Positions 1-7,170 of a stretch of DNA of 44,969 nucleotides are shown here, piece by piece. Made by a program: the position numbers and the translations under genes. The DNA is from Clostridia bacterium (GTDB lineage: Bacteria; Bacillota; Clostridia; Christensenellales; Aristaeellaceae): the NCBI GenBank assembly GCA_017534885.1, contig JAFXVR010000009.1, positions 1-44,969 of the forward strand. The letters are read 5' to 3'. Position 1 is the stretch's first letter. Every line of letters begins with the position of its first letter. The notes under the pieces were generated by a model. The model did not search any database and had not been told where the DNA came from. It was given only the letters and a program-made list of their open reading frames with translations.

Positions 1-22
1 GCCAGGATCAAACTCTTCCGTT
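1..22 (-). rRNA. 16S ribosomal RNA, 5' end only (partial)
   Basis: The reverse complement of the first bases reads AGAGTTTGATCCTGGC, the near-universal 5' start of bacterial 16S rRNA. The gene runs leftwards out of the window, so only its first ~20 bases are present. The exact mature 5' end cannot be set by eye and may lie a few bases either side of position 22. The upstream leader (about 23-121) contains CTTGAAAAC, a sequence common in Firmicute rRNA leaders and spacers. Confidence 0.93.
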
Positions 23-129
23 TAATCCTCTAAACTCATCGGATTGCTGTCTCTTTCTGCGTTTCGGTTTCTTCCTGTATCGTTTTCAAGGTCCTGCGCC
101 AACCCGCGTCTCCGCAGGTCAGCTTGTCT

Positions 130-158
130 ATATTAGCAAACAGGCCAACCATTGTCAA
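130..158 (-). promoter_or_regulatory. Promoter of the rRNA operon
   Basis: On the minus strand a perfect -35 TTGACA (153-158) is followed after 17 bp by TAATAT (130-135), a 4/6 match to the -10 consensus. It lies ~110 bp upstream of the 16S start, a normal leader length. No other comparably good pair was seen in 122-337, though a second rRNA promoter cannot be excluded. Confidence 0.7.
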
Positions 159-185
159 GGCCTTTTTCAGGCCCTTCGCGCAACT

Positions 186-247
186 TTCGGAGCATATACC
201 GCACACGTTTTGCGCAGTCTTCGCCATAGTTCGTCATATGCTCCGAA
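186..247. repeat. 12-bp perfect inverted repeat upstream of the rRNA promoter
   Basis: TTCGGAGCATAT at 186-197 is repeated as its exact reverse complement at 236-247, with 38 bp between. It sits about 28 bp upstream of the rRNA -35 box, between that promoter and the fprA terminator. It could be a protein-binding site or a remnant of an element; no function is shown by the sequence. Confidence 0.6.
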
Positions 248-288
248 CATTGCCGCCATCCATCTGTATATCGTTCGTGTATTGCAAA

Positions 289-310
289 GCCTCCCGCGTT
301 TGCAGGAGGC
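289..310 (-). terminator. Hairpin terminator of fprA
   Basis: Read on the minus strand, a 9-bp stem (GCCTCCTGC / GCGGGAGGC, one G-U pair) with a 4-base loop lies ~28 bp after the fprA stop and is followed by TTTGC. The T tract is short, so termination may be partial. Confidence 0.65.
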
Positions 311-337
311 CTTGCTTCAAACCGTCCGCCCGCTGGC

Positions 338-1498
338 TTATTTCTCCATCAGCCTGTCCGCCAGGGCTTCCAGGGCCGCCAGATCGCTGGTCTTGGGCGC
401 GCCCTTCAGGGTCACGGCGGGCTCCAGCACGGTGATCTCCTTCATCCCGCCCAGGGCTTCCCGCATGACCTTGCCCGCCATGGGCGCCCAGGAACCGTTC
501 TCGATCAGCCCCACGGTGCGCTTCTGCCAGTTCTTGGCGGCCAGGTGGCGCAGGAAATCGTCCATATAGGGCATCAGGCCGGCATTGTAGGTGGACGCCG
601 CCAGCACCACCTTGCCGTAACGGAAGGCCTGAGCCAGCGCCTCGGAGCCGTCGTCCCGGGCCAGGTCGCAGGTCATGATCTCCGGGCAGCCCTTCTGGTC
701 AAGGATGTCCGCCAGGCGCTCGGCCGCGGCCGCGGTGTTGCCGTGCAGGGAGGCCCAGGCCACCAGCACGCCCTCGCTCTCGACGGCATAGGTGCTCCAG
801 GTCTGGTACTTTTCCACCGCATGGGCGATGGCTTCCCCGGCCAGCACAGGCCCGTGGAGCGGCGCGATCAGGGCGATATCCAGCCCGGCGGCCTTCTTCA
901 GCACCGTCTGCACCTGGGGGCCGTACTTGCCCACAATGTTGAAGTAGTAGCGCCGCGCCTCGTCGTCTTCCCATTCATGCGCCAGATCCACCGCGCCGAA
1001 CTGCCCGAAGGCGTCCGCGGAGAAGAGCACCCGGTCGCATTCATCCCAGGTCAGCATGACCTCGGGCCAGTGCACCATGGGCGCGATCAGGAACTTCAGC
1101 GTGTGCCGGCCCAGAGAAAGGGTCTCCCCCTCCTTGACCGTCAGCTTGTTGGCGCTGCCCAGCATGAAGTAATTGTCCAGCAGCTGGAAGGTCTTGGCGT
1201 TGCCCACGATCACCGTTTCCGGATATGCGTCCAGGAAAAGCTGCAGGGAGGAAGCGTGGTCGGGCTCCACATGGCTGACCACCAGGTAGTCCGGCTTGCG
1301 CCCGCCCAGGGCTTCCGCCAGGTTCTTCAGGTAGTCCTCCGCCTTGCGCCGGTCGGTGGTGTCCATCACGCAGACCTTGTCGTCCAGGATGACATAGGAG
1401 TTGTAGGAAATCCCCCGGGGCACCTGATACTGGCCCTCAAAGAGATCAATGTCGTGGTCGTGTACGCCGATGTAACGGATGTCCGCGGTCACCTGCAT
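338..1498 (-). CDS. fprA: FprA-family A-type flavoprotein (flavodiiron protein)
   Basis: Flavodiiron protein: a cytoplasmic enzyme that reduces O2 to water and/or NO to N2O using electrons from rubredoxin or a flavoprotein partner, protecting anaerobes. The N-terminal metallo-beta-lactamase-like domain (about residues 1-245) carries the diiron motif HVEPDH (H-x-E-x-D-H) and later metal-ligand histidines in APMVHWPEV and APLHGPVL. The C-terminal flavodoxin domain begins with a phosphate-binding SLHGNT loop. Length 386 aa is typical. An in-frame TTG six bases upstream is possible, but AGGAGG at 1507-1512 is 8 bp from the ATG at 1498 and only 2 bp from that TTG, so the ATG is chosen. It is a single gene between the rRNA operon and a divergent HPr-like gene. 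TAGAAT at 1527-1532 (minus) may be its -10 box; no clear -35 was found. Family assignment is firm; O2 versus NO preference is not visible. Confidence 0.94.
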   Translation of the reverse strand: MQVTADIRYIGVHDHDIDLFEGQYQVPRGISYNSYVILDDKVCVMDTTDRRKAEDYLKNLAEALGGRKPDYLVVSHVEPDHASSLQLFLDAYPETVIVGNAKTFQLLDNYFMLGSANKLTVKEGETLSLGRHTLKFLIAPMVHWPEVMLTWDECDRVLFSADAFGQFGAVDLAHEWEDDEARRYYFNIVGKYGPQVQTVLKKAAGLDIALIAPLHGPVLAGEAIAHAVEKYQTWSTYAVESEGVLVAWASLHGNTAAAAERLADILDQKGCPEIMTCDLARDDGSEALAQAFRYGKVVLAASTYNAGLMPYMDDFLRHLAAKNWQKRTVGLIENGSWAPMAGKVMREALGGMKEITVLEPAVTLKGAPKTSDLAALEALADRLMEK

Positions 1499-1580
1499 GG
1501 TCAAGCCCTCCTCTCAGTTCTGCCCTATTCTACATGATTTTGGCCGAAAAGGGAAGAGAAAAAACAGATGCCTTCCGCCC

Positions 1581-1609
1581 TTGCGCATTGCCCGGTTTCC
1601 GATTATAAT
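1581..1609 (+). promoter_or_regulatory. Promoter of the HPr-like/DUF4364 operon
   Basis: TTGCGC (1581-1586), a 17-bp spacer, then a perfect TATAAT (1604-1609). Transcription would start near 1616, about 27 bases before the ATG at 1643. Confidence 0.7.
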
Positions 1610-1642
1610 AGAAGCGGTTGAAATGAGGAGGTGCTGTCTGTT

Positions 1643-1888
1643 ATGAAGCGCTATGAGATCCGCCTGAGCCTGGCGGAGAACGTCAAGACCTTTGTGGGGC
1701 TGATCAGCCGCCAGCCCTTTGACATGGACCTGCGCGCCGGCCGCCACGTGGTGGACGCCAAGTCCATCCTGGGCATCTTCAGCCTGGATCTGAGCCGCCC
1801 CATCTTCCTGGAATTCGACGAGACCAGCGCGGATCCCGCCCAGGTGGAAGCCCTGCTGAAGGACATCAAGCCCTTCCTGGTGGAGTGA
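1643..1888 (+). CDS. HPr-like protein lacking the phosphocarrier histidine
   Basis: Small (81 aa) HPr-fold protein. HPr carries phosphate from enzyme I on His15 and is regulated by HprK on Ser46. Here the His15 region (about residues 11-18, reading NVKTF) has no histidine. The Ser46 segment is well kept (KSILGIFSL, serine 41). This is the pattern of Crh-type regulatory paralogues, which cannot transfer phosphate in the PTS but can be serine-phosphorylated and act with CcpA. Such a role is an inference; no hprK or PTS gene is in the window. The ATG at 1643 follows a GGAGG ending at 1631-1632 with a long 11-base spacer; an in-frame GTG at 1631 would overlap that ribosome binding site and is rejected. 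Only 3 bases separate its stop from the DUF4364 gene, so the two are very probably co-transcribed and perhaps translationally coupled. Confidence 0.8.
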   Translation: MKRYEIRLSLAENVKTFVGLISRQPFDMDLRAGRHVVDAKSILGIFSLDLSRPIFLEFDETSADPAQVEALLKDIKPFLVE

Positions 1889-1891
1889 ACC

Positions 1892-2683
1892 ATGTCTCGC
1901 CGGCTGATCCCGGACACGGAGGCGAGGCTGCTGCTCCTCCTGACGCTCAGAACCCTGGGCCCGGCCAGCGGCGCACAGCTGAACGCCTTCCTGACGGAAT
2001 ACGATCTGATGGGCTATTTTGACCTGCAGCTGAAGCTGGGCGAGCTGACCGATCAGCTGCAGGTGACGGCCCTGCCCCATCCCCTCGGCCCGCTCTACCA
2101 GCTGACGGACGAAGGGCTTTTTGTGGTGAACAGCTATGCCCGGCGCATTCCCCAGAGCCGGCGGGAGCTGATCGAGCGGGAAGCCCCGGCCTGGGCGGAG
2201 CGCTTCCGGCTGGAGCAGCAGGCCCCGGCGGGCACTCGGATGCTCCCGGGGCGGCGGCTGATGCTGGAGCTGCGGCTGATGTCCGGCCGGAACGCCGAGA
2301 TTCTGCTGATCCGGCTGACCCTCGCCTCTCCCACCACCGGCGCGGGACTGCAGGAGCGCTGGCAGGCCGCCGCCGCGGAGGTCTACGCGGAGATCATGCA
2401 GGCACTGAGCGGGGATGCTTCGGAAGAGGGCGGTTCCTCCCCCGAGGCTGAAGCGCGGCTCGATCCCCAGCCGGACGGACGCACACTCCTGATCCTCACC
2501 GCTGGCGGGGAAGCCCCCGGAGTGGACATCACCCTGAGCCTCCGGGAGGAAGGTCTGGCCCGGAGCTATGCCGCCCGCTGGCCCTTTTGCGCGAAGCGGG
2601 TGAAAGCCCTCCTGGCGCGGGAGCTTTCGCTGACGGAGAAGCCCGGCCAGCCCGCCTCCGCCGAAGCGCCCGCGGGTTCATAA
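1892..2683 (+). CDS. DUF4364 family protein (possible winged-helix regulator)
   Basis: 263 aa. Residues ~1-100 resemble the DUF4364 family of Clostridia: the segment ending FLTEYDLMGYFDLQLKLGEL, followed by a YQLTDEGLFVVN stretch, looks like a winged-helix DNA-binding fold with an LTxxG turn. The remaining C-terminal half (alpha/beta, then a Pro/Glu/Ala-rich end) is the less conserved part of the family. The biochemical role is not established; a DNA-binding regulator is the reasonable inference. It starts 3 bases after the HPr-like stop with no strong ribosome binding site of its own, which fits coupled translation. No simple terminator follows; the next feature is a hairpin-rich repeat element at 2751. 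Confidence 0.7.
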   Translation: MSRRLIPDTEARLLLLLTLRTLGPASGAQLNAFLTEYDLMGYFDLQLKLGELTDQLQVTALPHPLGPLYQLTDEGLFVVNSYARRIPQSRRELIEREAPAWAERFRLEQQAPAGTRMLPGRRLMLELRLMSGRNAEILLIRLTLASPTTGAGLQERWQAAAAEVYAEIMQALSGDASEEGGSSPEAEARLDPQPDGRTLLILTAGGEAPGVDITLSLREEGLARSYAARWPFCAKRVKALLARELSLTEKPGQPASAEAPAGS

Positions 2684-2750
2684 GAGGACGGCTTCTCCGG
2701 CTGAGCGCGCCCGCTGGATTCAGCCGCGCCCCCTCCCCTGGTTTTCACGG

Positions 2751-2881
2751 AGCAATCGCTTACAAACCTAATCGATAAAAAGTCTTTTGAAGATAGGATA
2801 GGGGTCTGGGGGAAGGGAATGGAACTTTTCTTCAGAAAAGTTCCTTCCCTTCCCCCAGGATCCGTAACCATCAGCGATTCC
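2751..2881 (+). repeat. Family-A hairpin element, copy 1 (internally deleted)
   Basis: Starts with GCAATCGCTTACAAACC, the left terminal sequence of family A, and contains a long hairpin (2806-2858) whose arms run from CTGGGGGAAGGG to its complement around a TTCA loop. Compared with copy 2 (28644-28893) it lacks ~130 bp of internal sequence between the left end and AAAAGTCTTTTGAAGAT. It fills the gap between the DUF4364 and asp23 genes. The hairpin lacks a T tract, so it is not an ordinary intrinsic terminator, though it could stop or stabilise transcripts. Confidence 0.85.
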
Positions 2882-2903
2882 CCCGGATTTTTTCACCCTT
2901 ATG

Positions 2904-2932
2904 TTGTCAACCCTCTGAAAATCTGTTATACT
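2904..2932 (+). promoter_or_regulatory. Promoter of asp23-amaP-nusB
   Basis: TTGTCA (2904-2909), 17-bp spacer, TATACT (2927-2932), then an AGGAGG-type site 10 bases before the ATG at 2977. It begins the long plus-strand housekeeping block. Confidence 0.75.
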
Positions 2933-2976
2933 GTTTCCGGCTGCATTCAGTCAATCACCGCAGGAGGTATATTGGT

Positions 2977-3540
2977 ATGGCCAAGAAGGATAATCTGCCC
3001 AAGACTGTGGAAACCGATAACCAGGATTCCAGCTCCGTCGTTTATGCGGGCGAGGTGGTGGCCACCATCGCCGGTGTCGCGGCCTCCGAGGTGGAGGGCG
3101 TGGCTGAAATGTGCAACGTCACCGGCTCTTTCCTGGGGCGCAACCGCAACCTCACCAAGGGTGTGAAGGTGGAAGTCGGCCCGGAAGAAGTCAGCGTGGA
3201 TCTGTACATCATCGTGGAGTACGAGCGCCCCATGCACAAGGTGGCCCAGGAGATTCAGGAGAACGTGCGCCGCGCCATCGAGTCCATGACCAGCCTGCAC
3301 GTGGTGCGGGTGGACGTGCATGTGCAGGGCGTGAGCTTTGAGAAGCAGGACGACGGCAAAAAGGCCGCCCTGCCCGGCGGAGAGGCCAAGCCCGCCAAGA
3401 AGAGCAAGAAGGCCACCAAGGCCAAGGACACCCCCGCTGAGCCCGCCGCTGAAGAAAAGCCGGCGGAAGATAAGCCCTATACCGTGGAACTGACCGAGGC
3501 CGAGGAAGCGCCCGCGCCGGAAGCCCCCGAGGCGGAGTGA
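2977..3540 (+). CDS. Asp23/Gls24 family envelope stress response protein
   Basis: 187 aa. Residues ~20-125 are an Asp23/Gls24 (DUF322) domain: a beta strand SVVYAGEVVATIAGVAASEVEGV, then a conserved VEVGPEEVSVDLYIIVEYE strand and an amphipathic helix ending in the VxVDVHVQGV signature. Asp23 proteins form a membrane-proximal layer tethered by AmaP and respond to envelope stress. The last ~60 residues are a low-complexity Lys/Ala/Pro/Glu tail that shifts from basic to acidic, absent from the short family members. The AmaP-type protein encoded 56 bases downstream is the expected membrane anchor and supports the call. Start fixed by AGGAGG 9 bases upstream. Confidence 0.9.
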   Translation: MAKKDNLPKTVETDNQDSSSVVYAGEVVATIAGVAASEVEGVAEMCNVTGSFLGRNRNLTKGVKVEVGPEEVSVDLYIIVEYERPMHKVAQEIQENVRRAIESMTSLHVVRVDVHVQGVSFEKQDDGKKAALPGGEAKPAKKSKKATKAKDTPAEPAAEEKPAEDKPYTVELTEAEEAPAPEAPEAE

Positions 3541-3596
3541 CCGGCCCGGGAGCGCCGCGGCGTTCCTTCCAGCCTGTCTGAGAGGAGGCTATTCCC

Positions 3597-4787
3597 ATGA
3601 AGCTGCGCGTGATCGATCGCATTCTTTTCGCGCTGATTGGCCTGCTGCTGCTCTGCGCCGCGGCGGCGGTCTGCGCGGAGGCGTTCTGGCAGGTGCCTGT
3701 CAGCGCCGTCATCCAGCGCTGGCTGCAGAACCAGGGCCAGTACCGCCGCCTCATCACCGTGGCCGGCGTGGCGGTGATCGCCCTGCTGGGACTGTACAGC
3801 TTTTTGACATTGTTCCGCCGCCCCAAAAAAGATCGGGATTATATCGCCCAGAACACGGACGAGGGCGAGCTGAGCATTTCCTTCAGCGCTGTGGAAAGCC
3901 TGGTGGCGCGCTGCCTGGGCTGCCAGAGCGAGCTGACCGTGGACAGCACGAAGATCTCCTCCGGCAAGGACGGCCTGGTCATCGACCTGAAGGGCACAGT
4001 GGGCACCGGCGTCAACATGCCGCTGGTGGTCTCCTCCGTGCAGAAGGAGCTGCGGCAGTACGTCACCTCCTGCACCGGTCTCGAGGTGGACGAGGTGCGG
4101 GTGAAGGTCGCCGCTACGGACGGCAGCAAGGCCGGCGGCGCTTACGCCATCGCCGATCCCCAGCCCCTGCCCGGCACCCCCGGGGCCGCCGATGCCCAGT
4201 CCAGCGCCGGCCATCAGCGGGTTTTCAGCCGCCCGGACGAGCCGGTGAGCATCCCCCTGCCGCCTCCTACCCCCGCTGAAGCCCCCGAGGAGCCGTCCCG
4301 CCCCGCCCTCGACATGGAGGAAGTGCTGGACGCCTTAGACGCTGAGGACGCCGCCACCGCCGCCGAGCGCGGGAAAGCACCCGCCGCCGACGAGGAGGAG
4401 CAGGAAGCCCATCATCAGCGGATCTTCGGGCACATGGAGGAGCCGGTGATCGGCCCCGACCCCGCCCCCGGCCAGGCGGAGGAGATCGTTGAAAAGGCCG
4501 AAGCGGCCCTCGAGGAGACCGCTGAAGCAGCTGAAGAGACCACTGAAGAAGCCATCGCTGAAGCCGCCGAAGCCCCCGCTGCTGAAGCAGGAGAAGCCCT
4601 TGCGGAGGCCGCTGACGCCTTTGACGAGGCGGAAGTCCCCGCGGAGGAAGCCGCCGAAGACGCCGCCGAGGCTGTCGAAGGCATTGAAGACGAGGCGGAG
4701 GCCGTCGCCGAAACCATTGAAGACAAGGCGGAGGACGCGGCTGAGGAAGCGTCAGAATCGCCGGCCTTCCACTGGCCCGAGGGCTGA
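3597..4787 (+). CDS. amaP: AmaP-like membrane anchor for Asp23, with long acidic tail
   Basis: 396 aa. Two hydrophobic segments (about residues 6-30 and 56-74) enclose a short extracytoplasmic loop, followed by a basic RRPKKDRD stop-transfer and a cytoplasmic Asp23-like alpha/beta domain (residues ~80-185). This is the architecture of AmaP, which holds Asp23 at the membrane. Family members usually end there; this one adds ~200 residues rich in Ala, Glu and Pro. In the tail a motif appears twice: HQRVFSRPDEPV near residue 203 and HQRIFGHMEEPV near residue 266, so part of the tail is duplicated. The end is almost pure Ala/Glu with heptad-like spacing and may be helical. GAGAGGAGG precedes the ATG at a good distance. 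Transcribed with asp23 and nusB. The membrane anchor role is well supported; the tail's role is unknown. Confidence 0.85.
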   Translation: MKLRVIDRILFALIGLLLLCAAAAVCAEAFWQVPVSAVIQRWLQNQGQYRRLITVAGVAVIALLGLYSFLTLFRRPKKDRDYIAQNTDEGELSISFSAVESLVARCLGCQSELTVDSTKISSGKDGLVIDLKGTVGTGVNMPLVVSSVQKELRQYVTSCTGLEVDEVRVKVAATDGSKAGGAYAIADPQPLPGTPGAADAQSSAGHQRVFSRPDEPVSIPLPPPTPAEAPEEPSRPALDMEEVLDALDAEDAATAAERGKAPAADEEEQEAHHQRIFGHMEEPVIGPDPAPGQAEEIVEKAEAALEETAEAAEETTEEAIAEAAEAPAAEAGEALAEAADAFDEAEVPAEEAAEDAAEAVEGIEDEAEAVAETIEDKAEDAAEEASESPAFHWPEG

Positions 4788-4834
4788 AGGCGGGGCCGCC
4801 ATCCCATCCACAAGCATATTGAGAGGAAAGCATC

Positions 4835-5278
4835 ATGTCACGAGCGACGGCGCGGGTTGCCGCGATGCAGCTGATTTTTGAAAAGCTCTCCGGCGGACAG
4901 GGCGGGGACGAATCCCTGCAGATGGTCTATGACGAGCTGCGGGAGGAGGGTCTCTCCGCGGTGGCCGAGAGCGACCCCGGCCGGAGCGACCGGAAATGGA
5001 TCGCGGAGGTGCTGTCCGGGGTGCTGGAGCACCTGGACGAGCTGGACGGGAAGATTGCCGCCCACAGCCGCAACTGGACCGTGGAGCGCATGCCCAAGGT
5101 GGATCTGACCATCCTGCGCCTGGCGGTCTGGGAGCTGCTCTATGAGGAGAACACCCCGGGCTCCGTGGTCATCAACGAGGCGGTCAACCTGGCCAACACC
5201 TATTCCGACGACGGCTCGGGGCGCTTCATCAACGGCGTGCTGGGAGCCATCCTCCGGGAGAAGGAGGCCGAAGCGTGA
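4835..5278 (+). CDS. nusB: Transcription antitermination factor NusB
   Basis: 147 aa all-helical NusB. It binds boxA RNA with NusE (S10) and supports antitermination in rRNA operons and rRNA maturation. Recognisable segments are the N-terminal ARVAAMQLIFEK, the central HSRNWTVERMPKVDLTILRLAVWELLY, and the C-terminal INEAVNLANTYSDDGSGRFINGVLGAI. Length is standard. The placement between Asp23/AmaP and folD/xseA genes is typical of Clostridia. The stop overlaps the GTG start of the next gene by four bases, suggesting translational coupling. Confidence 0.97.
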   Translation: MSRATARVAAMQLIFEKLSGGQGGDESLQMVYDELREEGLSAVAESDPGRSDRKWIAEVLSGVLEHLDELDGKIAAHSRNWTVERMPKVDLTILRLAVWELLYEENTPGSVVINEAVNLANTYSDDGSGRFINGVLGAILREKEAEA

Positions 5279-6249
5279 CCGGGGCGGTCATCGGCCTGGA
5301 CACCAGCTGTTACACCACCTCCTGCGCCGCGGTGACCCTTGAGGGACGGGTGATCGCCTCCTGCCGGAAGCTCCTGCCGGTGAAAGCCGGGGAGCGGGGT
5401 CTGCGGCAGAGCGAGATGGTCTTCGCCCATGTGCGCCAGCTGCCCGCCCTGATGGAGGAGCTGGCCCGCGCCCTGGACGGCCTGCCCATCCGGGCGGTCT
5501 GCGCCTCCCGCACGCCCCGGGACGACCCCGAATCCTATATGCCTGTGTTCCAGGTTGGGGATGCCCAAGCCCGCGCACTGGCCGCGATGCTGGGCGTCCC
5601 CTGCTTTTCATCCACGCACCAGCGGGGACACATCGCCGCCGCCTCGGTGGACAGCGGCATCGGGCCGGGCTCCCTGATCGCGGTGCACCTCTCCGGCGGC
5701 ACCACCGAGGCCCTCGCGCTGGAGGGGGACCAGCTGACCCTGATGGGCGGCACCCTCGACCTGCACGCCGGCCAGCTGGTGGACCGGGTGGGCGTGGCCT
5801 TAGGCCTCCCCTTCCCCGCCGGCCCTGCCCTCGAAACCCTTGCACGGCACGGCGTCTCGAAGGCGCTGCTCAAAACCTCCACGGCGGAGGGCGGCCTGTA
5901 CTGCCACCTCTCCGGAGCGGAAAGCCAGTGCCAGCGCTGGATCGCCGCCCAGGCCCTGCCCCCGGAGGATATCGCCCGGGAGGTCTATGACCTGCTGGCC
6001 CGCACCGTCAGCCGCATGATCGCCGCCGCCGCGGAGAAAACCGGCATCCGGCAGGCGCTGGCGGCCGGGGGGGTGGCCTCCTCCGCCCTGTTCCGGGAAT
6101 TGCTGACCCTGCGCCTCGCCCGGCTGAATCCGGAGCTGCGCCTCTTCTTCGGCAGGCCGGAGTACAGCGGGGACAACGCGGTGGGCGCCGCCCTTCTCGG
6201 CGCGGAGAAGCTGCGGCAAACCCTGACGGATTCAGCCGCTTCACCCTGA
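5275..6249 (+). CDS. Divergent TsaD/Kae1-like (peptidase M22 family) protein
   Basis: 324 aa, ASKHA-fold protein of the Kae1/TsaD superfamily. Residues 3-15 form the phosphate-binding start (AVIGLDTSCYTTS), H115 and H119 make the HxxxH metal motif, HLSGGTTE is the second phosphate loop, and a C-terminal GGVASSALFR / EYSGDNAVGAALLG segment closes the fold. True TsaD makes the tRNA t6A base with TsaB/TsaC/TsaE. None of those is nearby, and the sequence departs from canonical TsaD between motifs, so this is probably the second, clostridial TsaD-like paralogue often found beside nusB; its substrate is unknown. It starts with GTG overlapping the nusB stop, so translation is coupled. Confidence 0.8.
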   Translation: MTGAVIGLDTSCYTTSCAAVTLEGRVIASCRKLLPVKAGERGLRQSEMVFAHVRQLPALMEELARALDGLPIRAVCASRTPRDDPESYMPVFQVGDAQARALAAMLGVPCFSSTHQRGHIAAASVDSGIGPGSLIAVHLSGGTTEALALEGDQLTLMGGTLDLHAGQLVDRVGVALGLPFPAGPALETLARHGVSKALLKTSTAEGGLYCHLSGAESQCQRWIAAQALPPEDIAREVYDLLARTVSRMIAAAAEKTGIRQALAAGGVASSALFRELLTLRLARLNPELRLFFGRPEYSGDNAVGAALLGAEKLRQTLTDSAASP

Positions 6250-6324
6250 CTTCAGCCTTCGCGCAGATCCTGTTGAAATGAGAACGCCGCCTCAGGGGCG
6301 GCCAGCGGAAAGGAAGAGCATCGA

Positions 6325-7167
6325 ATGGCAGCAACCCTTCTGGACGGCAAGGCCATGGCGCAGGAAGTGCGCGCCCTGGCCCGGGAGCGGGCGGCAGCGC
6401 TGGCTGAAAAGGGCCGCCAGCCCGGTCTTGCGGTGATTCTGGTGGGCAATGATCCCGCCAGCGAGATCTACGTGCGCAACAAGGGCCGGGCCTGCGAGGA
6501 CACGGGCATCCGCTCCGAGACCATTCATCTCCCGGCGGACACCGCCCAGGAGACCCTCGAAGAGGAGATCGCCCGGCTGAACGCTGACCCCGCCATCCAC
6601 GGCATCCTGGTGCAGCTGCCCCTCCCCGCCCATCTGGACGCCGACCGCGCCCTGGCTGCCATCCGCCCCGAAAAGGACGTGGACGGCTTCCACCCGGTCA
6701 ACGCGGGCCGGCTGCTGGCAGGCCAGGACACCGTCCTCCCCTGCACGCCCCGGGGCGCCATGTACATGCTGAAGTCCACCGGTCTGCCCCTCTCCGGCAA
6801 GGAGGCCGTGGTGGTGGGCCGGAGCAATATCGTGGGCAAGCCCATGGCCCTGCTCCTCCTCCGGGAGAACTGCACCGTCACCCTCTGCCACAGCCGCACC
6901 GCCGATCTGGCGGCTCACACCCGCCGGGCGGACATTCTGGTGGCGGCGGTGGGCAGGCCGGGGCTGATCACCGCTGACATGGTCAAGCCGGGCGCGGTGG
7001 TCATCGATGTGGGCATCAACCGGGTGGAAGGCAAGGTGGTGGGCGATGTGGATTTCGCCGGCGTCCGCGAAACCGCCGGCTGGATCACCCCTGTGCCCGG
7101 CGGCTGCGGCCCCATGACCATCGCCATGCTGATGCTCAACACCGTGGAAGCGGCGGAGCGCGCCTGA
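6325..7167 (+). CDS. folD: Bifunctional methylenetetrahydrofolate dehydrogenase/cyclohydrolase FolD
   Basis: 280 aa, cytosolic. It interconverts 5,10-methylene-THF and 10-formyl-THF with NADP and supplies one-carbon units. The catalytic lysine is K53 in [12 protein letters not shown]. The FolD signatures [38 protein letters not shown] and the closing [15 protein letters not shown] are all present, and length is standard. AAAGGAAG precedes the ATG. Upstream (6286-6302) a small GCCGCC/GGCGGC hairpin lies between this gene and the TsaD-like gene. xseA begins 3 bases after the stop. Confidence 0.97.
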   Translation: MAATLLDGKAMAQEVRALARERAAALAEKGRQPGLAVILVGNDPASEIYVRNKGRACEDTGIRSETIHLPADTAQETLEEEIARLNADPAIHGILVQLPLPAHLDADRALAAIRPEKDVDGFHPVNAGRLLAGQDTVLPCTPRGAMYMLKSTGLPLSGKEAVVVGRSNIVGKPMALLLLRENCTVTLCHSRTADLAAHTRRADILVAAVGRPGLITADMVKPGAVVIDVGINRVEGKVVGDVDFAGVRETAGWITPVPGGCGPMTIAMLMLNTVEAAERA

Positions 7168-7170
7168 CCC

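Noticed and set aside
2806..2858. Ordinary intrinsic terminator
   Set aside because: The hairpin is strong but not followed by a T tract, and the same sequence recurs as part of a dispersed element, so it was called a repeat.
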